A DNA stretch of 64,000 bases from positions 599,001 through 663,000 of the forward strand of contig NZ_CP004393.1 in the NCBI RefSeq assembly GCF_000819565.1, read 5' to 3'. A program made the position numbers and the translations under genes. The notes under the pieces are model-generated. The model made no database searches. It was not told the origin of the DNA and saw nothing but the letters and a program-made list of their open reading frames with translations. Positions 44,280 through 63,382 of this stretch are shown here, piece by piece. This DNA is from Celeribacter indicus. GTDB taxonomy: Bacteria > Pseudomonadota > Alphaproteobacteria > Rhodobacterales > Rhodobacteraceae. Numbering within the stretch: position 1 is the stretch's first letter; the number at the start of each line of letters is the position of its first letter.

Positions 44280-44792
44280 GTGGATAGAGCACAAAAAGAA
44301 AAGGTGATCGAGGAACTCGGTCAGATCTTTGAAAGCTCTGGCGTGGTCGTCGTTGCACACTACGCAGGTCTTACGGTTGCTGAAATGCAGGATCTGCGGG
44401 CGCGCATGCGCTCTGCCGGTGGTGCAGTTCGCGTTGCCAAGAACCGGCTCGCCAAAATCGCCCTTGAGGGAACGCCGAACCAACCGATCAGCGATCTTCT
44501 CAACGGCATGACCGTTCTCGCCTATTCCGAAGACCCTGTCGCTGCTGCGAAAGTGGTCGTGGATTACGCCAAAGACAACGAGAAACTACAGATTCTCGGT
44601 GGCGCAATGGGCGGTGAAGGTCTCGACGTCACAGGTGTTGAGCGTGTTTCCAAGATGCCCTCCCGCGAAGAGCTCCTGGCTCAGATCGCGAGCTGCATCG
44701 GCGCACCCGCTTCCAACATCGCCGGCGCGATTGGCGCACCCGCTTCGAACATCGCGGGCATCCTTTCCACGATCGAGGAAAAGGCTGCCTGA
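44280..44792 (+). CDS. rplJ: Ribosomal protein L10
   Basis: 170 aa from GTG at 44280 (GGAG at 44269-44272). [36 protein letters not shown] is the rRNA-binding domain; [12 protein letters not shown] follows. The C-terminal helix that carries L7/L12 dimers contains a duplicated 11-residue segment [24 protein letters not shown] content of the 5' part is lower than in neighbouring genes. Confidence 0.96.
   Translation: MDRAQKEKVIEELGQIFESSGVVVVAHYAGLTVAEMQDLRARMRSAGGAVRVAKNRLAKIALEGTPNQPISDLLNGMTVLAYSEDPVAAAKVVVDYAKDNEKLQILGGAMGGEGLDVTGVERVSKMPSREELLAQIASCIGAPASNIAGAIGAPASNIAGILSTIEEKAA
44697..44759 (+). repeat. In-frame tandem duplication in the L10 C-terminal helix
   Basis: Eleven codons at 44697-44729 are followed by a near copy at 44730-44759; the first 30 nt differ at three positions, all synonymous. 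The period of 11 residues matches one L12-dimer binding turn of the L10 helix. Confidence 0.85.
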
Positions 44793-44863
44793 GCATCCAA
44801 ATGCACCTGCGTGGGTTGAAATGGCTCATGTTGGAACACACTTAAACGAACGGAAACAGTACA

Positions 44864-45241
44864 ATGGCTGATCTGAAAAAACTCGCTGAAGAGATCGTTG
44901 GTCTCACCCTTCTCGAAGCCCAAGAGCTGAAAGAAATCCTCAAAGAAGAATACGGCATCGAGCCCGCCGCCGGCGGCGCCGTGATGGTGGCCGGCCCGGC
45001 CGGCGATGCCGGCGCGGCCGCTGCCGAAGAGAAAACCGAATTCGACGTCGTCCTGAAGGACGCCGGCGCTTCGAAAATCAACGTGATCAAGGAAGTCCGC
45101 GGCATCACCGGCCTGGGCCTCAAGGAAGCCAAAGAGCTCGTCGAAGCCGGCGGCAAGATCAAGGAAGGCGCTTCGAAAGAAGAAGCCGAAGAGATCAAGG
45201 GCAAACTCGAAGCCGCTGGCGCGACTGTCGAGCTGGCCTGA
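44864..45241 (+). CDS. rplL: Ribosomal protein L7/L12
   Basis: 125 aa. N-terminal dimerisation helix [34 protein letters not shown], Ala/Gly-rich hinge (about 38-52), and C-terminal factor-binding domain with [20 protein letters not shown] and [12 protein letters not shown]. Multi-copy stalk protein that recruits elongation factors. Followed by a strong hairpin. Confidence 0.98.
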   Translation: MADLKKLAEEIVGLTLLEAQELKEILKEEYGIEPAAGGAVMVAGPAGDAGAAAAEEKTEFDVVLKDAGASKINVIKEVRGITGLGLKEAKELVEAGGKIKEGASKEEAEEIKGKLEAAGATVELA

Positions 45242-45273
45242 GGCCTCCGGCCTCCGGGCCAACCCACATGTCA

Positions 45274-45423
45274 GGCTGGACCCGATTTTTCGGGTCCAGC
45301 CGAACCTGTCTTAGGGCAGGCAAACATCCGGACCTGTCTTGGAAAGCTCCCGCCGCCCGGTGCGGGCGGGGGTTTCCCAAGGAGAGGTCGCAGCGGTCGG
45401 GAGCCCCCTTTTGGGCAGGGGGC
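45274..45423 (+). terminator. rplL-rpoB spacer hairpins (attenuator or RNase III site)
   Basis: A perfect 12-bp stem GGCTGGACCCGA (45274-45285) / TCGGGTCCAGCC (45290-45301) with a TTTT loop but no T tract after it, then CCCGCC (45349) / GGCGGG (45370) followed by GGTTT, and GCCCCC (45403) / GGGGGC (45423). In E. coli the equivalent spacer contains an attenuator and an RNase III site that lower rpoBC relative to rplJL; a similar role is likely here. No gene in the 277-nt spacer. Confidence 0.55.
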
Positions 45424-45518
45424 AGGAATAGACCGCGACCCTCTGTTTCGTCAGGGCACATCTCCCGGCACCCAACGGGGCGTGTGGCTCGCGAAAAAGT
45501 GAAAAGGTATAGACGCGT

Positions 45519-49655
<4,137 letters not shown>

Positions 49656-49707
49656 GGGCTCCGGCCCTTCTCCCCTTGCTCACGAGACAATTTGAGGAAC
49701 TCAAAAC

Positions 49708-53949
<4,242 letters not shown>

Positions 53950-53978
53950 AACCGGATTTCGGTTTGAAAACAATGGCA

Positions 53979-54003
53979 AGGCCCCGCCCGTACGGCGGGG
54001 CCT
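53979..54003 (+). terminator. Terminator-like hairpin after rpoC
   Basis: AGGCCCCGCC (53979-53988) / GGCGGGGCCT (53994-54003), 10 bp, 5-nt loop, then CTGCATG; the T tract is poor. A smaller AAACCG/CGGTTT stem precedes it at 53949-53965. Confidence 0.6.
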
Positions 54004-54080
54004 CTGCATGCGGACCTGCCGCCCGGAGGCGTCCGGCGGCGCGGGACGGACAGGGACGGGACGGGAAGCCGGAGCGGCTG

Positions 54081-54109
54081 TTGACAAGCCCCTCGACTCT
54101 CCATATACC
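54081..54109 (+). promoter_or_regulatory. Predicted str-operon promoter (rpsL-rpsG-fusA-tuf)
   Basis: Perfect -35 TTGACA at 54081-54086, 17-bp spacer, TATACC at 54104-54109. Start near 54116, leader of about 220 nt. A CGGGG/CCCCG hairpin (54125-54139) lies within ten bases of that start. The remaining leader up to 54338 holds no supportable gene. Confidence 0.75.
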
Positions 54110-54338
54110 GCGCTCCATCCGGCTCGGGGGACGTCCCCGTTTCGCCGACTTCTAAATCGTAGTGATCAAGATGCGGGCCACTTTGAGGCCTTCATCCTCT
54201 GGGAACTCACCGCGTCGTTCGCCTCGGAATGGGAACGATTGCGGGTTTTCGTGTTACGCGGACGCGTGTGGCACAAGAAATCGTAATCGCCCCGGCTGTG
54301 TCCGAGGTTCATCAAAGCAGGAAACGGGAAAGAGCCCC

Positions 54339-54710
54339 ATGCCGACGATCCAACAGCTGATCCGCAAGCCGCGTCAGCCCAAAGTCAAGCGCTCCAAGTC
54401 CATGCACCTGGAGCAATGCCCGCAGAAGCGTGGCGTGTGCACGCGCGTCTACACCACGACGCCGAAGAAACCGAACTCCGCTATGCGTAAGGTCGCCAAG
54501 GTGCGTCTGACGAATGGCTACGAGGTCATCTCTTACATCCCCGGCGAGAGCCACAACCTTCAGGAACACTCCGTGGTCCTGATCCGTGGCGGCCGTGTGA
54601 AAGACCTTCCGGGTGTCCGCTACCACATCCTCCGCGGTGTTCTGGATACCCAGGGCGTCAAAGACCGTAAGCAGCGTCGTTCGAAATACGGCGCGAAGCG
54701 TCCGAAATAA
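54339..54710 (+). CDS. rpsL: Ribosomal protein S12
   Basis: 123 aa starting [39 protein letters not shown] carries the Lys residues at the streptomycin-sensitive wild-type state, and [34 protein letters not shown] ends the protein. First gene of the str operon; GGGAAAGAG before the ATG. Confidence 0.99.
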   Translation: MPTIQQLIRKPRQPKVKRSKSMHLEQCPQKRGVCTRVYTTTPKKPNSAMRKVAKVRLTNGYEVISYIPGESHNLQEHSVVLIRGGRVKDLPGVRYHILRGVLDTQGVKDRKQRRSKYGAKRPK

Positions 54711-55193
<483 letters not shown>

Positions 55194-55215
55194 CTCAAGC
55201 CTAGGACCGAACACC

Positions 55216-57339
<2,124 letters not shown>

Positions 57340-57399
57340 CAGTAACCACGGGGACCGGGCTGCCACCGGTTCCCGCCACGAATAACAGGAGGCCACGCT

Positions 57400-58575
57400 A
57401 TGGCTAAAGGTAAGTTTGAGCGCAACAAACCGCACGTGAACATCGGCACGATCGGCCACGTTGACCACGGGAAGACGACGCTGACGGCGGCGATCACGAA
57501 ATACTTCGGCGACTTCAAGGCCTACGACCAGATCGACGGCGCGCCGGAAGAGAAGGCGCGCGGGATCACGATTTCGACGGCGCATGTGGAATACGAGACC
57601 GAGAACCGGCACTACGCGCACGTGGACTGCCCCGGCCACGCCGACTATGTGAAGAACATGATCACGGGTGCGGCGCAGATGGACGGCGGCATTCTGGTGG
57701 TGAACGCGGCCGACGGCCCGATGCCGCAGACCCGTGAGCACATCCTGCTCGCGCGTCAGGTCGGCGTGCCGGCGCTCGTCGTGTTCCTCAACAAGGTCGA
57801 CCAGGTCGACGACGAGGAGCTTCTGGAGCTCGTGGAGATGGAAGTGCGCGAGCTTCTGTCGGAATACGACTTCCCCGGCGACGACATTCCGATCATCGCG
57901 GGGTCGGCTCTGGCCGCGCTCGAAGGCCGTGATCCGGAAATCGGGGAGAACAAGATCCGCGAGCTTCTGGCGGCGGTGGACGAGTATATCCCCGAGCCGG
58001 AGCGCGCGGTGGACCAGCCGTTCCTGATGCCGATCGAGGACGTGTTCTCGATCTCCGGCCGCGGCACGGTTGTGACGGGTCGCGTGGAGCGCGGCGTGAT
58101 CAACGTGGGCGACGAGATCGAGATCGTCGGGATCAAGGACACGAAGAAGACGACCTGCACGGGCGTCGAGATGTTCCGCAAGCTGCTCGACCGCGGGGAA
58201 GCGGGCGACAACATCGGCGCGCTGCTGCGCGGCGTGGACCGCGACCAGGTGGAGCGCGGCCAGGTGCTGTGCAAGCCGGGCTCCGTGAAGCCGCACAAGA
58301 AGTTCGAATCCGAGGTCTACATCCTGACCAAGGAAGAGGGCGGCCGCCACACGCCGTTCTTCGCGAACTACCGTCCGCAGTTCTACTTCCGGACGACGGA
58401 CGTGACGGGGACGGTTCAGCTTCCTGACGGGACCGAGATGGTGATGCCGGGCGACAACCTGAAGTTCACGGTTGAGCTGATCGCGCCGATCGCGATGGAA
58501 GAGGGCCTGCGCTTCGCCATCCGCGAAGGCGGCCGGACCGTGGGTTCGGGCGTCGTGTCGAAGATCCTCGAGTAA
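57400..58575 (+). CDS. tuf: Elongation factor Tu, copy 2
   Basis: 391 aa, identical protein to copy 1 at 39877. Two synonymous base differences seen, at 57945 (GGG for GGC) and 58425 (CCT for CCG). AGGAGG precedes the ATG, a stronger ribosome-binding site than that of copy 1. Last gene of the str operon. Confidence 0.99.
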   Translation: MAKGKFERNKPHVNIGTIGHVDHGKTTLTAAITKYFGDFKAYDQIDGAPEEKARGITISTAHVEYETENRHYAHVDCPGHADYVKNMITGAAQMDGGILVVNAADGPMPQTREHILLARQVGVPALVVFLNKVDQVDDEELLELVEMEVRELLSEYDFPGDDIPIIAGSALAALEGRDPEIGENKIRELLAAVDEYIPEPERAVDQPFLMPIEDVFSISGRGTVVTGRVERGVINVGDEIEIVGIKDTKKTTCTGVEMFRKLLDRGEAGDNIGALLRGVDRDQVERGQVLCKPGSVKPHKKFESEVYILTKEEGGRHTPFFANYRPQFYFRTTDVTGTVQLPDGTEMVMPGDNLKFTVELIAPIAMEEGLRFAIREGGRTVGSGVVSKILE

Positions 58576-58662
58576 GCTCGGGCTCCGCAAGAGCCTCTGA
58601 CAGGGGGCGGCCGTCGGTTTGGCACGCCAAAGCGACGAGACGCCCGCCGGTCGGGAACAAGG

Positions 58663-58690
58663 AAGGGCATCCCAAACGGGGTGCCCTTTT
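58663..58690 (+). terminator. Intrinsic terminator of tuf copy 2 / str operon
   Basis: Same 11-bp stem as after copy 1 (58663-58673 with 58678-58688, AAAC loop), with a shorter T tract (TTTT counted from 58687). Confidence 0.85.
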
Positions 58691-58896
58691 GCATCGGATA
58701 TGAACCTCGCCTGCCAAAGTGGGGACGGACAGGAAAGCAGAGGCCCCGCCGCAGGCGGTTTTTCCCGTCCGGCCGCGGTGATGGTTGCAGGATCCGGGAG
58801 CTGAGGACATCCTGCGAAACCCGCGGTCTCCTTCCCAGGGGTACACGGCTTTCGCAGTTTGACCGGAGTGAAGGGGCGGGGGGGTGACAATATCCC
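58691..58896. other. Gene-free spacer before the S10 promoter
   Basis: No supportable gene. Contains a small CCGCC-GCA-GGCGG hairpin with TTTTT (58746-58763), resembling a mini-terminator, and an inverted repeat GCAGGAT (58787-58793) / ATCCTGC (58809-58815). Confidence 0.5.
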
Positions 58897-58925
58897 TTGC
58901 CACATCTCCCGTCGCCCTGTATAGC
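58897..58925 (+). promoter_or_regulatory. Predicted S10-operon promoter
   Basis: TTGCCA at 58897-58902, 17-bp spacer, TATAGC at 58920-58925; start near 58932. Confidence 0.65.
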
Positions 58926-58931
58926 GCGCGG

Positions 58932-58987
58932 GTTCTCTCCCGAGAGAACGCATGGAGAGGGATTCGCCCGTCCGGGCCGCTCTCCAT
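58932..58987 (+). promoter_or_regulatory. S10-operon leader hairpins
   Basis: Two successive stems at the very 5' end of the predicted transcript: GTTCTCTC/GAGAGAAC (58932-58949), and ATGGAGAG (58952-58959) / CTCTCCAT (58980-58987) enclosing a GCCC/GGGC inner stem. Rest of the leader to 59060 is unstructured by eye. In E. coli, L4 controls the S10 operon through leader hairpins; whether these are equivalent is unknown. Confidence 0.5.
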
Positions 58988-59060
58988 AGGGTTCGATGTG
59001 GGGCCGTAATGAGACGTGCTCGACCTCTCAACCTCAATATGCCTACAGAAAGGCAACGCA

Positions 59061-59369
59061 ATGCAAAGCCAGAACATCCGTATTCGGCTCAAGGCGTTCG
59101 ATTTCCGCGTGCTCGACTCCTCGACCCAGGAAATCGTCAACACGGCGAAGCGCACCGGCGCGCAGGTCCGTGGACCGATCCCGCTGCCGAACAAGATCGA
59201 GAAGTTCACGGTTCTCCGTGGCCCTCACATCGACAAGAAATCCCGCGACCAGTTCGAGATCCGCACGCACAAGCGTCTGCTCGACATCGTGGATCCGACT
59301 CCGCAGACCGTGGACGCGCTGATGAAGCTCGACCTCGCGGCCGGCGTTGACGTCGAGATCAAGGTCTGA
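59061..59369 (+). CDS. rpsJ: Ribosomal protein S10
   Basis: 102 aa beginning [43 protein letters not shown], a complete S10 with [12 protein letters not shown]. Also the NusE partner of NusB in antitermination. ATG at 59061 with AAAGG upstream. Confidence 0.99.
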   Translation: MQSQNIRIRLKAFDFRVLDSSTQEIVNTAKRTGAQVRGPIPLPNKIEKFTVLRGPHIDKKSRDQFEIRTHKRLLDIVDPTPQTVDALMKLDLAAGVDVEIKV

Positions 59370-59385
59370 GGAGGGCAATCAGGAC

Positions 59386-60228
59386 ATGTTGCGCTCTGGT
59401 GTTATCGCGAAGAAGGTCGGCATGACCCGCCTCTTCATGGAAGACGGCAAGCAGATCCCTGTCACCGTTCTCCAACTCGACAATCTTCAGGTGGTCGCCC
59501 AGCGGACCGTCGAGAAGGACGGCTATACCGCCGTTCAGCTCGGTGCCGGTTCCGCGAAGGCGAAACGCACCTCTCAGGCCATGCGCGGTCACTTTGCCGC
59601 CGCCAATGTTGCGCCCAAGCGCAAGGTTGCGGAATTCCGCGTGGATGAGGACAACCTGATCGGCGTGGGCGAGGAAATCATCGCCGACCATTACTTCGAA
59701 GGTCAGTTCGTCGACGTTTCCGGCATTTCGATCGGTAAAGGCTTTGCCGGTGCCATGAAACGCCACAACTTCGGCGGTCTGCGCGCCTCCCACGGCGTGT
59801 CCATCTCCCACCGGTCGCACGGCTCCACGGGTCAGTGTCAGGATCCGGGCCGGGTGTTCAAGGGCAAGAAGATGGCCGGTCACATGGGCGCGGTGCGCAT
59901 CACGACCCAGAACCTCCAGGTCATCCGCACCGACAGCGACCGTGGCCTCATCATGGTCAAGGGCGCCGTTCCCGGCTCCAAGGGTGGCTGGGTGACGATC
60001 AAGGATGCCGTGAAGAAACCGTTCCCCGAGAACGCGATCCTTCCGGCCGCGCTGAAATCCGCGGCTGACGAAGCCGCGAAAGCCGCTGAGGAGGCCGCTG
60101 CCGAAGCCGCCGCCGCCGAAGCTGCCGCCGCTGAAGCCGCCGCCGCCGAAGCCGCTGCCGCGGAAGAAGCCGCCCTCAAGGACGCCGAGGCATCCATCGA
60201 GGCCGATAAGAAGGAAGGCGAAGAATGA
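59386..60228 (+). CDS. rplC: Ribosomal protein L3 with Ala/Glu-rich C-terminal tail
   Basis: 280 aa; a normal bacterial L3 is about 210. The core (1-225) has [62 protein letters not shown], the loop near the peptidyl-transferase centre. Residues 226-280 form a tail of EAAAA repeats ending EADKKEGEE, probably a long helix projecting from the ribosome. Similar tails occur in other Rhodobacteraceae as far as I recall. ATG at 59386; overlaps rplD by 4 bp. Confidence 0.98.
   Translation: MLRSGVIAKKVGMTRLFMEDGKQIPVTVLQLDNLQVVAQRTVEKDGYTAVQLGAGSAKAKRTSQAMRGHFAAANVAPKRKVAEFRVDEDNLIGVGEEIIADHYFEGQFVDVSGISIGKGFAGAMKRHNFGGLRASHGVSISHRSHGSTGQCQDPGRVFKGKKMAGHMGAVRITTQNLQVIRTDSDRGLIMVKGAVPGSKGGWVTIKDAVKKPFPENAILPAALKSAADEAAKAAEEAAAEAAAAEAAAAEAAAAEAAAAEEAALKDAEASIEADKKEGEE
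60103..60162 (+). repeat. Four tandem 15-nt repeats (EAAAA) in rplC
   Basis: Codons 240-259 encode four consecutive Glu-Ala-Ala-Ala-Ala units; the DNA copies differ only at third codon positions. Confidence 0.9.
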
Positions 60229-60845
60229 AACTCGACGTGATCAAACTCGACGGCGGGAAAGCCGGCACGCTCGATCTCGACGAGGCCCTGTTCGGGCTCG
60301 AGCCGCGCGCCGACATTCTTCACCGCGTGGTCCGCTGGCAGCGCAACAAGGCGCAGGCCGGCACCCACAAGGTCAAGACCCGTTCGGAAGTGTCCTACTC
60401 CACCAAGAAGATCTATCGCCAGAAGGGCACCGGCGGCGCACGCCACGGCTCCCGCAAGGCGCCGATCTTCCGCAAGGGGGGGATCTACAAGGGCCCGACG
60501 CCGCGGTCCCACGCCCATGAGCTGACGAAGAAATTCCGCAAGCTCGGGCTGAAGCATGCGCTCTCCGCGAAGGCCGCCTCCGGCAATCTCGTGGTCCTGG
60601 ACGAGGCGAAGCTCGCCGAAGCCAAGACCGCGCTGCTGGCGAAGGCCGTCAAGGAGCAGGGCTGGAAACGCGTTCTGGTGATCGACGGTTCCGATGTCGA
60701 TGCGAATTTCAAGGCTGCGGCCGCGAACATCGCCGGCGTCGACGTGCTGCCGACCATTGGCGCCAACGTCTATGACATCCTGAAGCGTGACACGCTCGTG
60801 ATCACGAAAGCGGGTGTCGAAGCTCTGGAGGCTCGCCTGAAATGA
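60225..60845 (+). CDS. rplD: Ribosomal protein L4
   Basis: 206 aa. [24 protein letters not shown], the extended loop [35 protein letters not shown] that lines the exit tunnel, and the C-terminal globular part with [27 protein letters not shown]. Its ATG overlaps the rplC stop and its stop overlaps rplW. Confidence 0.98.
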   Translation: MKLDVIKLDGGKAGTLDLDEALFGLEPRADILHRVVRWQRNKAQAGTHKVKTRSEVSYSTKKIYRQKGTGGARHGSRKAPIFRKGGIYKGPTPRSHAHELTKKFRKLGLKHALSAKAASGNLVVLDEAKLAEAKTALLAKAVKEQGWKRVLVIDGSDVDANFKAAAANIAGVDVLPTIGANVYDILKRDTLVITKAGVEALEARLK

Positions 60846-61138
60846 CCAGCAAAGCTGAACTCTACGACGTGATCCGCAAGCCGGTCATCACCGAGAAAGC
60901 CACCATGGCCTCGGAGAACGGCGCGGTCGTGTTCGAAGTCGCCATCGACGCGAACAAGCCGCAGATCAAGTCCGCTGTCGAAGAACTCTTCGGCGTGAAG
61001 GTGAAGGCGGTGAACACCGTCGTCACCAAGGGCAAGACCAAACGCTTCCGCGGCCAGCCGGGCAAGCGCAAGGACGTCAAGAAAGCCTATGTCACGCTCG
61101 AGGACGGCAACGCCATCGACGTGACCACCGGTCTCTGA
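60842..61138 (+). CDS. rplW: Ribosomal protein L23
   Basis: 98 aa. [76 protein letters not shown] is the tunnel-exit loop that docks SRP and trigger factor. Ends 29 nt before a strong terminator, which is unusual in an S10 operon. Confidence 0.98.
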   Translation: MTSKAELYDVIRKPVITEKATMASENGAVVFEVAIDANKPQIKSAVEELFGVKVKAVNTVVTKGKTKRFRGQPGKRKDVKKAYVTLEDGNAIDVTTGL

Positions 61139-61167
61139 TTTTTCAGGACCAGGTTAGACATGAAGAT

Positions 61168-61195
61168 GCCCCTCGGCGAGAGCCGGGGGGCTTTT
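61168..61195 (+). terminator. Intrinsic terminator after rplW
   Basis: GCCCCTCGGC (61168-61177) / GCCGGGGGGC (61182-61191), 10 bp with one T-G pair, GAGA loop, then TTTT. Cuts the S10 operon between rplW and rplB. Confidence 0.85.
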
Positions 61196-61704
61196 CGTAT
61201 GCCCTGCCAAGCCATCAATCGGGTGCGGTGTATAGCGAGGAGCGCCCTCCCGTTTGAACCGGAGGCCGGGCACATGGGAGCCCGTTCCGAAGGTTTCATT
61301 GGCACGGCCGGTCTCTGCAGTGATTTGGGCGCAAAGCTCGCCCCTGGAGAATTCGGGCGACCTCTCCAATACTCTTCCAAGAGGTCGATGGATCATTCGC
61401 AGCGTGGCTCGGGCATACTTTGCCGTGCTCGCGCGTGCGCCAGATACAATGAGGTGTCGGACGGGTGCTTTTGAGGGAGACCTCAATCGAAACTCCCTGC
61501 CGAATATCGGCATTGAACGTCTTGCGGTGAATGTGCTGAGGTCTATCCATGTTCTCGCCCCTGAAATCTTTGTCCTCAAGATGTCAGGAAGCGATGAAGA
61601 TTTGAATAATGTAGAGTGCGTTGCGTTTAGTCATCTGAAATGCACTCCACGGGCCGGCGCTCGCGGTCATCTTCCACCCCCAGCGCATTATTTCCACTCC
61701 GCAC
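61196..61704. other. Lower-GC spacer inside the S10 ribosomal-protein cluster
   Basis: About 0.5 kb with no convincing gene on either strand. Open frames of 84-173 codons exist in several frames (61160-61474 +, 61254-61775 +, 61154-61579 -, 61296-61550 -), but none has a good ribosome-binding site or recognisable domain and they overlap each other. Base counts by eye give 53% GC for 61441-61500, 52% for 61501-61560 and 40% for 61561-61620, against well over 60% around it. May be a decayed gene or inserted sequence. Confidence 0.6.
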
Positions 61705-61733
61705 TGGACTCCCCCGCGAACTCCCCCTATACA
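61705..61733 (+). promoter_or_regulatory. Predicted rplB promoter
   Basis: TGGACT at 61705-61710, 17-bp spacer, TATACA at 61728-61733; start near 61740. Needed because the terminator at 61168 would block read-through from rpsJ. Confidence 0.55.
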
Positions 61734-61747
61734 CCGCCCATCTCACG

Positions 61748-61769
61748 GCCCCGGATTCGTTTCCGGGGC
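61748..61769 (+). promoter_or_regulatory. 5' leader hairpin of the rplB transcript
   Basis: GCCCCGGA (61748-61755) / TCCGGGGC (61762-61769), 6-nt loop, within ten bases of the predicted start. The rest of the leader to 61876 shows no further strong stem. Confidence 0.5.
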
Positions 61770-61876
61770 TTGTGATTTGTGTGGGACGAGGGCCCCTGAG
61801 CCCCCGGCCTGAGACGAAAACGGGTCGTAGCGCGATGCTACATCACAGGACCCAAAGCTAACGGAAGACAGAAACT

Positions 61877-62716
61877 ATGGCACTCAAGTCGTATAAACCG
61901 ACGACGCCTGGCCAGCGTGGGCTGGTTCTGATCGACCGTTCGGAGCTTTGGAAAGGTCGCCCCGTCAAATCCCTCACCGAGGGTCTGACGAAGAACGGCG
62001 GCCGGAACAACACCGGACGGATCACGATGCGCCGCAAGGGCGGCGGGGCAAAGCGTCTCTATCGCATCGTCGACTTCAAGCGGAACAAGTTTGACGTCGC
62101 CGCGACCGTGGAACGGATCGAATACGACCCGAACCGCACCGCGTTCATCGCGCTCATCAAATACGAAGACGGCGAACAGGCCTATATCCTCGCGCCGCAG
62201 CGCCTGGCCGTGGGTGACAGGGTCGTCGCCTCCGCCAAGGCAGACGTGAAGCCCGGCAACGCGATGCCCTTCTCCGGCATGCCGATCGGCACGATCGTCC
62301 ACAACGTCGAAATGAAGCCCGGCAAGGGCGGCCAGATCGCGCGTGCGGCGGGCACCTACGCCCAGTTCGTCGGCCGCGACGGCGGCTATGCCCAGATCCG
62401 CCTCTCCTCCGGCGAGCTGCGTCTCGTCCGTCAGGAATGCATGGCGACGGTCGGCGCCGTCTCCAACCCCGACAACTCCAACCAGAACATCGGCAAGGCC
62501 GGTCGGAACCGCCACAAGGGCATCCGTCCGTCTGTCCGCGGTGTTGTCATGAACCCGATCGACCACCCGCACGGCGGTGGTGAAGGCCGCACCTCCGGTG
62601 GCCGTCACCCGGTGACCCCGTGGGGCAAGCCGACGAAAGGCGCGAAGACGCGCAAGAACAAGGCGACGGACAAATTCATCGTCCGCTCGCGTCACGCTCG
62701 GAAGAAGGGTCGCTAA
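61877..62716 (+). CDS. rplB: Ribosomal protein L2
   Basis: 279 aa. [21 protein letters not shown], then [28 protein letters not shown], and the signature [35 protein letters not shown] with the conserved His near the peptidyl-transferase centre. First gene of the second r-protein transcript. Confidence 0.99.
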   Translation: MALKSYKPTTPGQRGLVLIDRSELWKGRPVKSLTEGLTKNGGRNNTGRITMRRKGGGAKRLYRIVDFKRNKFDVAATVERIEYDPNRTAFIALIKYEDGEQAYILAPQRLAVGDRVVASAKADVKPGNAMPFSGMPIGTIVHNVEMKPGKGGQIARAAGTYAQFVGRDGGYAQIRLSSGELRLVRQECMATVGAVSNPDNSNQNIGKAGRNRHKGIRPSVRGVVMNPIDHPHGGGEGRTSGGRHPVTPWGKPTKGAKTRKNKATDKFIVRSRHARKKGR

Positions 62717-62719
62717 GAT

Positions 62720-62998
62720 ATGGCACGTTCTGTCTGGAAAGGCCCGTTTGTGGACGCCTACGTCCTCAAGAAGGCCGAGAAATCGCGCGAGAGCGGTCGC
62801 AACGAGGTCATCAAGATCTGGTCCCGCCGTTCCACCATCCTGCCTCAGTTCGTTGGTCTGACGTTCGGCGTCTACAACGGCCAGAAGCATATCCCTGTCA
62901 ACGTCACGGAAGACATGATCGGTCAGAAGTTCGGCGAGTACGCGCCGACCCGCACCTATTACGGTCACGCCGCCGACAAGAAAGCGAAACGGAAGTAA
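62720..62998 (+). CDS. rpsS: Ribosomal protein S19
   Basis: 92 aa. [84 protein letters not shown]. 3 bp after rplB. Confidence 0.99.
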   Translation: MARSVWKGPFVDAYVLKKAEKSRESGRNEVIKIWSRRSTILPQFVGLTFGVYNGQKHIPVNVTEDMIGQKFGEYAPTRTYYGHAADKKAKRK

Positions 62999-63001
62999 GT
63001 C

Positions 63002-63382
63002 ATGGGTAAGGCAGCAAATCCCCGCCGCGTGGCTGACAACGAGGCAATGGCGAAAACCCGCATGCTTCGCGTTTCCCCGCAGAAACTGAACCTCGTGGCC
63101 CAGATGATCCGCGGCAAGAAGGTCGACCGTGCCCTCACGGATCTCACCTTCTCCAACAAGCGTATCGCCCAGGACGTGAAGAAATGCCTTCAGTCCGCGA
63201 TCGCCAATGCCGAGAACAACCACAATCTCGACGTCGATGAGCTCATCGTTGCCGAAGCCTGGGTTGGCAAGAACCTGACCATGAAGCGCGGTCGCCCGCG
63301 TGCCCGTGGCCGGTTCGGCAAGATCATGAAGCCGTTCGCGGAAATCACCATCAAGGTGCGTCAAGTCGAGGAGCAAAACTAA
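63002..63382 (+). CDS. rplV: Ribosomal protein L22
   Basis: 126 aa. [27 protein letters not shown] block near residue 20 and the tunnel loop [29 protein letters not shown]. Stop shares one base with rpsC (TAATG). Confidence 0.99.
   Translation: MGKAANPRRVADNEAMAKTRMLRVSPQKLNLVAQMIRGKKVDRALTDLTFSNKRIAQDVKKCLQSAIANAENNHNLDVDELIVAEAWVGKNLTMKRGRPRARGRFGKIMKPFAEITIKVRQVEEQN

Larger units (their letters stand above)
57391..58690 (+). repeat. Long direct repeat: tuf gene plus 3' UTR and terminator (copy 2)
   Basis: Partner of 39868-41168. After the shared 3' UTR and terminator the two loci diverge. Confidence 0.9.

Noticed and set aside
60103..60162. CRISPR-like or minisatellite array in rplC
   Set aside because: Only four 15-nt units, in frame within the L3 gene and with no spacers; it is a protein-level EAAAA repeat.
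61196..61704. Insertion sequence inside the S10 cluster
   Set aside because: No inverted repeats or transposase fragment could be recognised by eye; left as an unexplained spacer instead.
61254..61775. 173-codon open frame in the rplW-rplB spacer
   Set aside because: No ribosome-binding site, no recognisable domain, and it runs through the predicted rplB promoter and leader hairpin.
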